From Thermoplasmata archaeon (GTDB lineage Archaea; Thermoplasmatota; Thermoplasmata; Lutacidiplasmatales; UBA184), in NCBI GenBank assembly GCA_021826685.1, contig JAKAYT010000015.1, positions 1-32,274 on the forward strand: a stretch of 32,274 nt of DNA. The letters are read 5' to 3'. The notes under the pieces were generated by a model. The model had not been told where the DNA came from. It ran no database searches and saw only the letters and a list, made by a program, of their open reading frames with translations. Positions 15,701-22,999 of the stretch are shown here, piece after piece; position 1 is the stretch's first letter, and each line of letters opens with the position of its first letter. Position numbers and translations under genes: made by a program.

Positions 15701-16941
15701 AACGTCGCCGATCCGGCGCGACGCACGCGCGCCTCCAATTGGTGCTCGCAGTGGCCGCCATGGCAGCCGCCGTTGCCCTTCCAGTCGTGCTCGTCAGTGT
15801 CGGCGGCGGGGTCTCCGCCCACGAGCTGAGGTCGGTCCAGAACTCCGGTTACGAGATCACGGTGAACGCGGCGGGGACCCACGGCATCGAGGACTCCCAT
15901 GACCTCGCTTCGTCCATCGACCACTTGAGTGCCGTCGCGGCCGCTTCGCCGGTCCTCACCTTAGAGATCGATGCGTTCCTGCCCCACGGAGGAGTCTCGG
16001 CCATCGAGGCGGATGGAGTGATCCCGGATGCGTTCTCGGCCACGCTGGGTCCGCTCGAGAACGGGTTGTTTCCGTCGCCCCTACCTCTCGGAGACCCTAC
16101 GGACATGGTCCACTACGACAACGGGACCTACAACGGGACCTCGACCGACTCGGTTCTGCTCGCTTACCCCTTCGCCGTCGCGAGCGGGATCGCCCTTGGC
16201 CAGTCGATCCTGCTCGGTCCAAGCTCTAACCGGACGCTCGCGGCCCCGTTCACGGTCACCGGAACCTTCAACATCAGCGCCTCCGGGTTCGGCGCCACGA
16301 CGATCTTTACGGCCCTCCTGCCACTGTCCGACCTCCAAGTGATGGGAGGTCTTGCCCGGGGGAGCGGGGGCTCGAGCCTCCTGGACGCTTCCGACGAGAT
16401 CCAAGTGGCTCTCGTCCGGTCCGCGACGACCGATCCCTCGGTCATTTCCCGGGTGGCCGAAGAGATCCACGATCTCGTACCGTACTACGGGGTCACGACC
16501 CAGCTCCAAGAGTCGCAGCAGCTTCAGTCGGCCAGCGCGATCCTGACCGGATTCTACCTCGCGCTCTCGTCGGTGGGGCTGACCGTCGGCCTCTTTTTCC
16601 TGGCGATCATCCTCGTGCGACGTGTCGAGCTTCAGCGGCGATCGATTGGCATCCGACGGGCGATCGGCCTGCCGCCCCGCGAGATCGCGGGCGGGATCGC
16701 GGCTCAGGCGGTCGCCCTGGCCGCATTAGGCGTTGGCATCGGAGCCTTCACCGGGTACGTCATCATCTCTCTCCTTGCGGCCTATGCCGGGGGCGCCGTG
16801 GCCGAGGCAGCCTCGCTCGCCATCTACAACCCGGAGATTCTCGGGGCGATCGGCGCGGGGGTGCTCGCGCTCGCCGCGCTCGTGAGTCTGGTCGCGAGCC
16901 GCAGCGCCCTTCGCCTCAACATCCCGGAGGCGTTGCGGTGA
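15697..16941 (+). CDS. ABC transporter permease, FtsX/MacB type (second of two)
   Basis: A 414-residue partner of the preceding permease with the same design: an N-terminal helix (about 14-35), an outer domain with four N-x-S/T sequons, and three C-terminal helices. The coupling segment LQRRSIGIRRAIGLPPREIAG (about 304-324) matches that of the first permease, so the transporter is probably a heterodimer. The ATG at 15697 overlaps the stop of the first permease, and its own stop overlaps the GTG of the ATPase gene. In-frame sequence upstream of 15697 lies inside the first permease gene and is not used. Confidence 0.83.
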   Translation: MKRRRSGATHARLQLVLAVAAMAAAVALPVVLVSVGGGVSAHELRSVQNSGYEITVNAAGTHGIEDSHDLASSIDHLSAVAAASPVLTLEIDAFLPHGGVSAIEADGVIPDAFSATLGPLENGLFPSPLPLGDPTDMVHYDNGTYNGTSTDSVLLAYPFAVASGIALGQSILLGPSSNRTLAAPFTVTGTFNISASGFGATTIFTALLPLSDLQVMGGLARGSGGSSLLDASDEIQVALVRSATTDPSVISRVAEEIHDLVPYYGVTTQLQESQQLQSASAILTGFYLALSSVGLTVGLFFLAIILVRRVELQRRSIGIRRAIGLPPREIAGGIAAQAVALAALGVGIGAFTGYVIISLLAAYAGGAVAEAASLAIYNPEILGAIGAGVLALAALVSLVASRSALRLNIPEALR

Positions 16942-17630
16942 ACGCCCCGACCATCGAGCTGGTGGGGGTCTCCAAGAGGTACGAGGGCCTCGGCGAGCCC
17001 GTCGTCGCGCTACGGAACGTGACCGGCTCGATCCCGGCGGGCGAGTACGTCTCGGTCGAGGGACCGAGCGGGTGCGGTAAGACGACCCTGCTCAACTTGC
17101 TCGGACTCCTCGACGTGCCCAGCGAGGGAGAGATCCGCTGGGATGGTCGTGCCATTGCGGCGCGTACGGAGCGCGAGCGCTCGCGCTTACGGCTCTCAAG
17201 CATCGGGTTCATCTTTCAGAGGTTCTACCTCTTGCCCACGTTGACCGCGACCGAGAACGTCGCGCTCCCGATGCGCGCAGCGGGTATGCCACGCGCGGAG
17301 CGGGACGAACGCGCCCATCGGCTTCTGCGGGAGATGGGACTTTCCCACCGGTTCGACGCGCTGCCCCACCAGCTCTCCGGCGGAGAGGAACAACGCGTCG
17401 CGATTGCACGTGCCCTAGCGAACGAGCCCGGGCTCCTCCTCGCCGACGAACCGACCGGTGAACTGGACCGAGCCGCGACCGACGTCGTTCTCCGCTTGCT
17501 GGAGGCCGCACGAGAACGGGCCCAAGCCACGCTGGTGGTCGTGACCCACAACCCGCTCGTCGCCGCGCGGGCGAGGCGGCACCTGCGCCTCGAGGACGGG
17601 ATGGTCGTCCAAGACCGACAGGAGGCCTAG
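16938..17630 (+). CDS. ABC transporter ATP-binding protein (LolD/MacB type)
   Basis: A 230-residue nucleotide-binding subunit that powers the two permeases. It shows Walker A GPSGCGKTT (42-50), the Q-loop FIFQRFYLLPTL, signature LSGGEEQRVAIARAL, Walker B LLLADEPTGELD and H-loop VVTHN. The FQRFYLLPTLTATENV pattern is characteristic of the MacB/LolD/FtsE branch. The start is GTG at 16938, overlapping the permease stop (GTGA). Its stop is two bases from the ABCE1 start, so the ABC operon reads into ABCE1. Confidence 0.93.
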   Translation: MNAPTIELVGVSKRYEGLGEPVVALRNVTGSIPAGEYVSVEGPSGCGKTTLLNLLGLLDVPSEGEIRWDGRAIAARTERERSRLRLSSIGFIFQRFYLLPTLTATENVALPMRAAGMPRAERDERAHRLLREMGLSHRFDALPHQLSGGEEQRVAIARALANEPGLLLADEPTGELDRAATDVVLRLLEAARERAQATLVVVTHNPLVAARARRHLRLEDGMVVQDRQEA

Positions 17631-17632
17631 CC

Positions 17633-19411
17633 GTGGCCCGCATTGCCATCCTCCTCTCGGACCGCTGTCACCCGAAGGAATGCCAGTGGGAATGTGCGGA
17701 CTACTGCCCCGTCAACCGGATGCAGCAGGAATGCATCGTCGAGGGCGCGACCGGCCAGCCGGTCATCTCCGAGACCTTGTGCATCGGATGCGGCATCTGC
17801 ATCCACAAGTGCCCGTTCGATGCGATCAAGATTCTCAACACCCCCGAGGCGGACGAATCCGAGATCGTCCACCGCTACGGCTACAACGGCTTCCGGCTCT
17901 ATCGGTTGCCCGCGCCCCCCACCCACGGCATCACGGGGATCCTCGGACCGAACGGGACGGGCAAGTCGACCGCGTTGCGCATCATCGCGGGGACCGAGGT
18001 TCCCAACCTGGGAGACTACGCGCATGCGGGGACCTGGGAGGCGGTCTGCGAACGGTATCGGGGGACCGGGCTTCACGCCCACTTCGAGAGGATCCGAAAG
18101 GGTCAGCTGAGAATCGCCTTCAAGCCGCAGTACGTCGATTCGCTCGCCGACACCCGGGAGACGGTCGCGGAGTACGTGCTGGGCGGGGGCGCCCGGGGAG
18201 CCGCGGTCCTCGACGAACTGGGTCTCAGACGGAGGAAGGACCGACGTCTCTCCGAGATCGCCGGCGGGGAGCTCCAGCTCGCGGCGATCGGGCGCGCGCT
18301 GGCGACGGACGCGGACCTTTACTTGTTCGACGAACCGTCCGGATATCTCGACATCGTTCACCGGCTCCAGGTCGCGCGGGTCCTCCATCGGCTCGGGATG
18401 GAGCGCAGCGTGCTCGTCGTGGAGCACGATCTGGCCCTGCTCGACTACCTCGCCGACCAGGCACATCTGCTCTACGGAGCGCCCTCGGCGTTCGGGGTCG
18501 TGACCGCTGCGATGCCGATGCGGGCGGCGATCAACACGTACTTGAACGGTTACTTGAAAACGGAGAACGTCCGGTTCCGCGAGGAGCCGGTGCGGTTCGT
18601 GGCGCACCCGCCGAAGCCGGCGAGCCGTCTCGACACGCTCGTCGCGTTCCCGGAGCTGGAGAAGCGATTCGAAAAGTTCCACCTCACGGTCGGAGCCGGT
18701 CGGCTCGCCCGCGGGGAAACGGTCGGGGTCGTCGGGCCGAACGCGACCGGCAAGACCACGTTCGTCCGGATGCTCGCCGGGGCGGAAACCCCGACCCGGG
18801 GTACCCTCCCAGGAACGGTCACCGTCAGCTACAAGCCGCAGTACCTCCGGGCGACCCAGCCCGCAAGTCTCCGCGAGAGAGCCGCGGCGCTCGCCGGCGA
18901 CCCTTCCTTCGATACCGGGACGTTCGAGCGTGAGCTCGTCCCCGGGCTCCACCTCGAGGAGGTGATGGACGTCGCCCTCACGGATCTCTCGGGAGGGGAG
19001 CTCCAGCGGGCCGCGGTCGCGCTCGCACTCGCCCGCCCGGCCACGCTCTATCTCTTGGACGAGCCGTCGGCCTACCTCGACTCCGACGAGCGGATGTCGA
19101 TGGCGAAGCTCATTCGCCGCCAGGTCGAGCGGCAGGCGGTCAGCGCGCTCGTCGTCGACCACGACGTCTACTTCCTCGATCTCGCATCCGACGCGTTGAT
19201 GGTCTTCTCCGACGACGGCTCGGACGGCTCGCGCGGGGTCGGCGCCGGTCCGTTCCCGATGCGCGAGGGAATGAACCGGCTCCTGCGCGACGTCCAGGTC
19301 ACGTTCCGTCGCGACGCGGAGACCCTCCGACCGAGGATCAACCAGGAGGGCTCAGCGCTCGACCGGGAGCAGCGGTCCGCGGGCGAGTTCTACTACGAAC
19401 CGGCCGCCTGA
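17633..19411 (+). CDS. abce1: ribosome recycling ATPase ABCE1 (RNase L inhibitor homologue)
   Basis: A 592-residue soluble twin-ATPase that splits ribosomes after termination with aRF1 or Pelota. The N-terminal Fe-S domain holds cysteines 12, 17, 21, 25 and 34, then CIGCGICIHKCP (50-61), enough for two [4Fe-4S] clusters. NBD1 has Walker A GPNGTGKST (105-113) and Walker B LYLFDEPSGYLD (229-240). NBD2 has Walker A GPNATGKTT (368-376), signature LSGGELQRA (452-460) and Walker B LYLLDEPSAYLD (472-483). The hinge region KGQLRIAFKPQYVD is typical. The first signature reads IAGGELQLAA (209-218), so the usual Ser is Ala210. The start is GTG at 17633, two bases after the ABC ATPase gene. It is essential in archaea and needs Fe-S assembly. 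Confidence 0.96.
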   Translation: MARIAILLSDRCHPKECQWECADYCPVNRMQQECIVEGATGQPVISETLCIGCGICIHKCPFDAIKILNTPEADESEIVHRYGYNGFRLYRLPAPPTHGITGILGPNGTGKSTALRIIAGTEVPNLGDYAHAGTWEAVCERYRGTGLHAHFERIRKGQLRIAFKPQYVDSLADTRETVAEYVLGGGARGAAVLDELGLRRRKDRRLSEIAGGELQLAAIGRALATDADLYLFDEPSGYLDIVHRLQVARVLHRLGMERSVLVVEHDLALLDYLADQAHLLYGAPSAFGVVTAAMPMRAAINTYLNGYLKTENVRFREEPVRFVAHPPKPASRLDTLVAFPELEKRFEKFHLTVGAGRLARGETVGVVGPNATGKTTFVRMLAGAETPTRGTLPGTVTVSYKPQYLRATQPASLRERAAALAGDPSFDTGTFERELVPGLHLEEVMDVALTDLSGGELQRAAVALALARPATLYLLDEPSAYLDSDERMSMAKLIRRQVERQAVSALVVDHDVYFLDLASDALMVFSDDGSDGSRGVGAGPFPMREGMNRLLRDVQVTFRRDAETLRPRINQEGSALDREQRSAGEFYYEPAA

Positions 19412-19432
19412 CGCGAGGTCGGGCGGGCCCGA

Positions 19433-19440
19433 TTTGTTTA
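19433..19440 (+). promoter_or_regulatory. TATA box of the PH-domain membrane protein gene
   Basis: TTTGTTTA is centred about 29 bases before the GTG at 19466, directly after the ABCE1 stop. It suggests that a new transcript starts here. Confidence 0.45.
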
Positions 19441-19465
19441 ACTCGACTGCCCGGTTCTCCCGTTC

Positions 19466-20044
19466 GTGGCGCCCGCGGAAGCGAGTGCGGCGACGTCGCC
19501 GGTCACCTCCCATATCGACGAAACCGGAAGGTACCGGGTCGGCGCGAACCTCTCGTGGACGGTCGTCGGAGTCTATGTCGTGCTCGCGATCCTTCTCGCG
19601 GTCATTCTGCCCAAGTCTACGGTGACGGTCTGGGGCATCGTCGTCATCCTCGTCCTACTGCTCTTCTTCCTCGCCCGTTACCTCTCGACGGCCTACTGGA
19701 TCGACTCGGACCACCTCACCGCCTTCCGGTTGGTCGGCGGGCGTCGGATCCGTCTCGAGGAAGTACGGCGGATCGAAGCCGCGAGCTTGCGCGAGCTCTC
19801 TCCGACCGGGTTCTTCGGATCCTGGGGATACCGCGGCCGGATGTGGAGCCCGGTGATCGGAAATTTTGACAGCGTCCAGACGAACACGAAGGGCATCATG
19901 GTGTACGCCGGCCCGACGCCCCTGTACATCACTCCCAAACACCAGGACGAATTCCTGCGCGAGCTCTCGCGTCGCGTGCGCTCGTACCGGGGACCTCTCG
20001 AAGTGGACCACGGAGCGCCCGCGGCCCCGCCGGGGCCGTCCTGA
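19466..20044 (+). CDS. membrane-anchored PH-domain-like protein
   Basis: A 192-residue protein with two adjacent transmembrane helices (about 31-50 and 53-71) followed by a soluble domain that begins YWIDSDHLTAFRLVGGRRIRLEEVRRIE (77-104). That strand pattern is typical of bacterial-type PH (bPH/DUF304-like) domains found in small membrane proteins of unknown role. The Gly/Phe-rich FFGSWGYRGRMWSP loop and GPTPLYITPKHQDEFL also fit this group. The C-terminus is Pro/Ala-rich and probably disordered. The GTG start is 29 bases after a TTTGTTTA box, so it is likely transcribed on its own and leaderless. Function unknown. Confidence 0.7.
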   Translation: MAPAEASAATSPVTSHIDETGRYRVGANLSWTVVGVYVVLAILLAVILPKSTVTVWGIVVILVLLLFFLARYLSTAYWIDSDHLTAFRLVGGRRIRLEEVRRIEAASLRELSPTGFFGSWGYRGRMWSPVIGNFDSVQTNTKGIMVYAGPTPLYITPKHQDEFLRELSRRVRSYRGPLEVDHGAPAAPPGPS

Positions 20045-20080
20045 GCCGGACGCTCGTTTCGTCCTCGGGCTCGGGGTCGC

Positions 20081-20770
20081 CTACCGGAGGTGGATAAGGT
20101 GCGTGCAGTGCATCCCACCCCGGGCGATCGAGTCCTGAAGGTCGACCGGTTCCTTTCCCAGGAGCTCCTGCGTCAAGTGCTGGTCAAAGACGTTGCACAT
20201 GAGATACGTGTGAGAGAGCGCGTTCCGGCGGAAGATGCAGTTTGTCCGGACGATGCGCGTCGTGCCGTTGGGTAGTCGTTCCATCGAGCACCCGAAGCCA
20301 AAGTCGTTCAACACCCGGACCAAGCGCCGGGTCCGTTCCTCGGTCGTGCCGCCGGGCGGGATGTTCGCGGTGATCGAGCGCGCGACCTTGCGAGCGGCCG
20401 CGGCGAGGAGCAGCTTCGCCGCGTCTTCCCCTTGGGTGGATAGAATCTCCTCGATGAGAGCGTCGAGCAGCAGATTGTACTTCTTCGGGAACAGCTCCTG
20501 GCCCTCACCGGTGAGATGGTAGCGCTTGCGGGGCCGGCCCACCCCCTCCTTGCAGAACGCCGGGACGACATACCCCCGCTGCTCGAGGCGTTCGAGATGG
20601 CCCCGGGCCGCGCTCTCGCGGATGCCGAGAGACTCCGCAATGTCGCGCGCGGTCCGGGGCTCCGAGGCAAGTTCCTCGAGGATTCGGCCCCGCGTCCCTG
20701 CGAGGACTTCGGGAACCTCTTGGGCGAACATGGGGGTGCTACGGTGCGATACGATAGGCGCGTTCTCCAT
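20081..20770 (-). CDS. SufR-like winged-helix transcriptional regulator
   Basis: A 229-residue regulator. Residues 26-70 form a winged helix: RGRILEELASEPRTARDIAE, then GIRESAARGHLERLEQRGYV and the wing GRPRKRYHLTGEG. A helical middle part follows (100-150). The C-terminal part has cysteines 161, 178, 192 and 222. SufR proteins bind a [4Fe-4S] cluster through a cysteine series in the same region and repress suf genes. The C178-X13-C192 spacing equals one SufR interval while the others differ. Its position, divergent from sufC across 63 bases, supports the assignment. The ATG at 20770 is three bases from a GTGA-N5-TCAC palindrome, so self-repression is plausible. An internal ATG at residue 14 is an alternative start. 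The ligand and SufR role are inferred. Confidence 0.78.
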   Translation of the reverse strand: MENAPIVSHRSTPMFAQEVPEVLAGTRGRILEELASEPRTARDIAESLGIRESAARGHLERLEQRGYVVPAFCKEGVGRPRKRYHLTGEGQELFPKKYNLLLDALIEEILSTQGEDAAKLLLAAAARKVARSITANIPPGGTTEERTRRLVRVLNDFGFGCSMERLPNGTTRIVRTNCIFRRNALSHTYLMCNVFDQHLTQELLGKEPVDLQDSIARGGMHCTHLIHLR

Positions 20771-20773
20771 TTA

Positions 20774-20786
20774 GTGATTTACTCAC
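20774..20786. promoter_or_regulatory. GTGA-N5-TCAC palindrome, candidate operator
   Basis: GTGATTTACTCAC has perfect 4-base arms around five bases. It lies between the TATA box and the ATG of the SufR-like gene and just upstream of the sufC TATA box. A 10-base relative, GTGACTAAAT, lies before sufD at 25836-25845 (compare GTGAGTAAAT on the minus strand here). This is a candidate binding site for the SufR-like protein; the binding itself is inference. Confidence 0.5.
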
Positions 20787-20795
20787 CACGCCATG

Positions 20796-20804
20796 CTTAA
20801 ATAA
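20796..20804. promoter_or_regulatory. shared TATA box of sufR-like gene and sufC
   Basis: CTTAAATAA is centred about 30 bases from the ATG of the minus-strand regulator and about 34 bases from the sufC ATG. One near-symmetrical box could serve both genes. A TTATCT at 20811-20816 is a second, closer candidate for sufC. Confidence 0.5.
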
Positions 20805-20833
20805 ACACCTTATCTCGTTCGCCCGAATCGTCC

Positions 20834-21610
20834 ATGGCGAAGCCGGCGCAGGTTGCGCACACTCTCGAAGTCCAGGGATTGCACGCCGAGGTGGGGGGCA
20901 AAGAGATCCTGCGCGGAGTCGACCTCACGCTGCACTCCGGTGAGATCACTGCGCTGATGGGCCCGAACGGATCCGGGAAGAGCACCCTCGCGTACTCCTT
21001 GATGGGCCACCCGAAGTACAAGGTGACCCGGGGGACCGCGCTCCTGGACGGCCGGGATCTGTTGAAGATGCCCGTCGATCAGCGCTCCCGCGCCGGCCTC
21101 TTCTTGGGGTTCCAGTACCCGCAGGAGGTTTCTGGCCTCTCTCTTTCGAAGTTCCTTTGGACCTCCTACATGCAACGCCATACCGCGGAGACGGCCGACA
21201 CCGCCCAGTTCGATCGCGATCTGAAGACCCATCTGGGATACCTCGGGATCGACGAGGCGATGCTCAAACGCTCGCTCAACGAGGGGTTCTCCGGAGGCGA
21301 GAAGAAACGCAACGAGGTTCTCCAGATGGCGACGCTCCAGCCGATCTTCTCCATACTGGACGAGCCCGATTCCGGCCTCGACATCGACGCCGTCCGCGCC
21401 GTGGGAGAGGCGGTCGCGAAACTCCACTCCCCCAGTTCCGGCGTCCTGCTGATCACGCACTATCAACGCATCCTAAAGTACCTGAAACCCGATCGCGTGC
21501 ATGTGATGGTCGAGGGTCAGATCGCACTCTCCGGGGGCCGCGAGCTCGCCGAGCAGCTCGAAGCGAAGGGATACGACTGGGTCCGCCTGGGCGTGAGCGC
21601 GTCCAACTGA
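20834..21610 (+). CDS. sufC: Fe-S assembly ATPase SufC
   Basis: The ABC-type ATPase of the SufBCD scaffold, 258 residues. It shows Walker A GPNGSGKST (43-51), Q-loop FQYPQEVSGLS (93-103), the SufC-type signature FSGGEKKRNEVLQM (152-165), Walker B FSILDEPDSGLDID (172-185) and H-loop LITHYQRIL. The YPQE segment and EKKRNE are diagnostic for SufC rather than a membrane transporter ATPase. The gene is the first of the plus-strand suf transcript, 37 bases before sufS, and is divergent from the SufR-like gene. Confidence 0.97.
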   Translation: MAKPAQVAHTLEVQGLHAEVGGKEILRGVDLTLHSGEITALMGPNGSGKSTLAYSLMGHPKYKVTRGTALLDGRDLLKMPVDQRSRAGLFLGFQYPQEVSGLSLSKFLWTSYMQRHTAETADTAQFDRDLKTHLGYLGIDEAMLKRSLNEGFSGGEKKRNEVLQMATLQPIFSILDEPDSGLDIDAVRAVGEAVAKLHSPSSGVLLITHYQRILKYLKPDRVHVMVEGQIALSGGRELAEQLEAKGYDWVRLGVSASN

Positions 21611-21647
21611 GGCCCAAGGTCCCCACGACGACCGGTCGGAAGGGATC

Positions 21648-22913
21648 ATGGATGTCGACCGGCTGAGAGCCGAGTTCCCGATCCTGAGCCGAACCTTCCA
21701 CGGCGTTCCGCTCGCCTATCTCGATTCGGCCGCCACTTCGCAGAAGCCGAGGTCCGTCATCGAGGCCGAGGCTCGCTTTTACACCGAGCGGAACTCGAAC
21801 GTCCACCGCGGAGCGTACGAGCTCGCCGAAGAGGCCACGAACGCCTATGAGGAAGCCCGGTCTCGCGTCGCGCAGTTCGTTCACGCATCCGACCCGAGCG
21901 AGATCGTGTTCACGCGGGGAACGACCGAATCGATCAACCTCATTGCCAACACGCTCGTTCGGAGCCGCCTCCGCCGCGGCGACCGCGTGGTCGCGACCGA
22001 GATGGACCACCACTCCAACATCGTCCCGTGGCATTTGATGCGCACGTACCATGGCATCGATCTCGCCTTCGCGAGCGTCAACGACCAGGGCCGTCTCCTC
22101 GCATCGGCATTCGAACCGTTCTGGGACGGCCGGACGAAGGTCGTCACGTTCCCTCACGTCTCCAACGTGCTCGGGACGATCGCGCCGGTCCGCGAGATCG
22201 CCGACGCGGCTCATCGCGCCGGGGCGCTGGTCGTCGTCGACGCCGCGCAATCGGCCCCGCACTTCCCGCTCGACGTCCAAGAACTCGGAGCGGACTTCCT
22301 CGCGTTCAGCGGGCACAAGACCCTCGGCCCGACGGGGATCGGCGTGCTCTGGGGGCGAAAGGCTCTGCTCGACGAACTTCCTCCGTGGATGGGCGGGGGG
22401 GAAATGATCCGACGCGTCGGGCGCGACCAGATCACCTATCGTGATCCCCCGGCGCGCTTCGAAGCGGGCACGCCGAATATCTCCGGCGCGGTCGCCCTGA
22501 CGACGGCACTCGACTTCCTCGAAAGTGTTGGATGGGCGGATCTGGCCCATCACGAGCGAGAGCTCGCACGCCAGTTCTTCGATCTCGCCCGCGATCGTCT
22601 CGGCCGTTCGATGGTCCTCTACGGTCCGCCGGGGACCGAGGGGCGCGAGGGAGTGTTCTCCTTCACGCTCCACGGAATCCATGCCCACGATATCGCCACG
22701 CTGCTGGACGCCGACGGCATCGCGGTCCGCGCCGGGCAGCACTGTGCGCAGATTCTAATGGATCGGTTCGGGGTGCCCGCGATGGTACGGGCCAGCCCAT
22801 ACCTCTACAACACATCCTCCGAAATCGATCGGTTGTTCGACACATTGGTCCGGATCCGGGACAAATTCGACCCCGGCCCGGCCTCGGCGACCGCCATCCG
22901 CTCCGCGCGCTAG
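21648..22913 (+). CDS. sufS: cysteine desulfurase SufS
   Basis: A PLP enzyme that takes sulfur from cysteine for cluster building, 421 residues. It has LDSAATSQKP (25-34), TRGTTESINL (89-98), the HHSNIVPWHL block (121-130), VVDAAQSAPH (197-205), PLP lysine K224 in FSGHKTLGPTGIG, and the active-site cysteine C366 in RAGQHCAQ, which is the SufS/CsdA (class II) pattern rather than the IscS/NifS long loop. The ATG at 21648 follows GGAAGG within ten bases and is close behind sufC, so one transcript is likely. Its partner is probably the SufU encoded at 26 kb. Confidence 0.96.
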   Translation: MDVDRLRAEFPILSRTFHGVPLAYLDSAATSQKPRSVIEAEARFYTERNSNVHRGAYELAEEATNAYEEARSRVAQFVHASDPSEIVFTRGTTESINLIANTLVRSRLRRGDRVVATEMDHHSNIVPWHLMRTYHGIDLAFASVNDQGRLLASAFEPFWDGRTKVVTFPHVSNVLGTIAPVREIADAAHRAGALVVVDAAQSAPHFPLDVQELGADFLAFSGHKTLGPTGIGVLWGRKALLDELPPWMGGGEMIRRVGRDQITYRDPPARFEAGTPNISGAVALTTALDFLESVGWADLAHHERELARQFFDLARDRLGRSMVLYGPPGTEGREGVFSFTLHGIHAHDIATLLDADGIAVRAGQHCAQILMDRFGVPAMVRASPYLYNTSSEIDRLFDTLVRIRDKFDPGPASATAIRSAR

Positions 22914-22933
22914 GCCGTCGCGCGGTCGCGGGA

Positions 22934-22938
22934 TTTTT
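22934..22938 (+). terminator. possible T-tract terminator after sufS
   Basis: TTTTT in a GC-rich setting lies 21 bases after the sufS stop and before the sufB promoter. Archaeal termination often needs only a T tract. The tract is short, so this is weak. Confidence 0.25.
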
Positions 22939-22957
22939 CGCCCCGAGCTACGGCTGA

Positions 22958-22965
22958 TTTAAATA
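22958..22965 (+). promoter_or_regulatory. TATA box of sufB
   Basis: TTTAAATA is a strong archaeal TATA match centred about 39 bases before the sufB ATG. It would give a leader of about 12 bases that holds the GAGGT ribosome-binding site. A GTGAT follows at 22973-22977, but it is not a full copy of the sufR-sufC palindrome. Confidence 0.6.
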
Positions 22966-22989
22966 CGCTGACGTGATGGAATTGCCGAA

Positions 22990-22994
22990 GAGGT
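22990..22994 (+). promoter_or_regulatory. Shine-Dalgarno of sufB
   Basis: GAGGT lies five bases before the ATG at 23000 and fits the archaeal 16S 3' end. It fixes the sufB start and contrasts with the many leaderless genes in the window. Confidence 0.55.
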
Positions 22995-22999
22995 AAGGC

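Noticed and set aside
17627-19162. A 511-codon open frame on the minus strand across ABCE1
   Set aside because: It is exactly antisense to a gene with complete Fe-S, Walker and signature motifs. Its translation is Arg/Glu/Asp-rich with no recognisable domain. Long antisense frames are expected at this GC content.
21453-22742. A 429-codon open frame on the minus strand across sufS
   Set aside because: Antisense to the conserved PLP enzyme; composition is typical of a GC-rich shadow frame.
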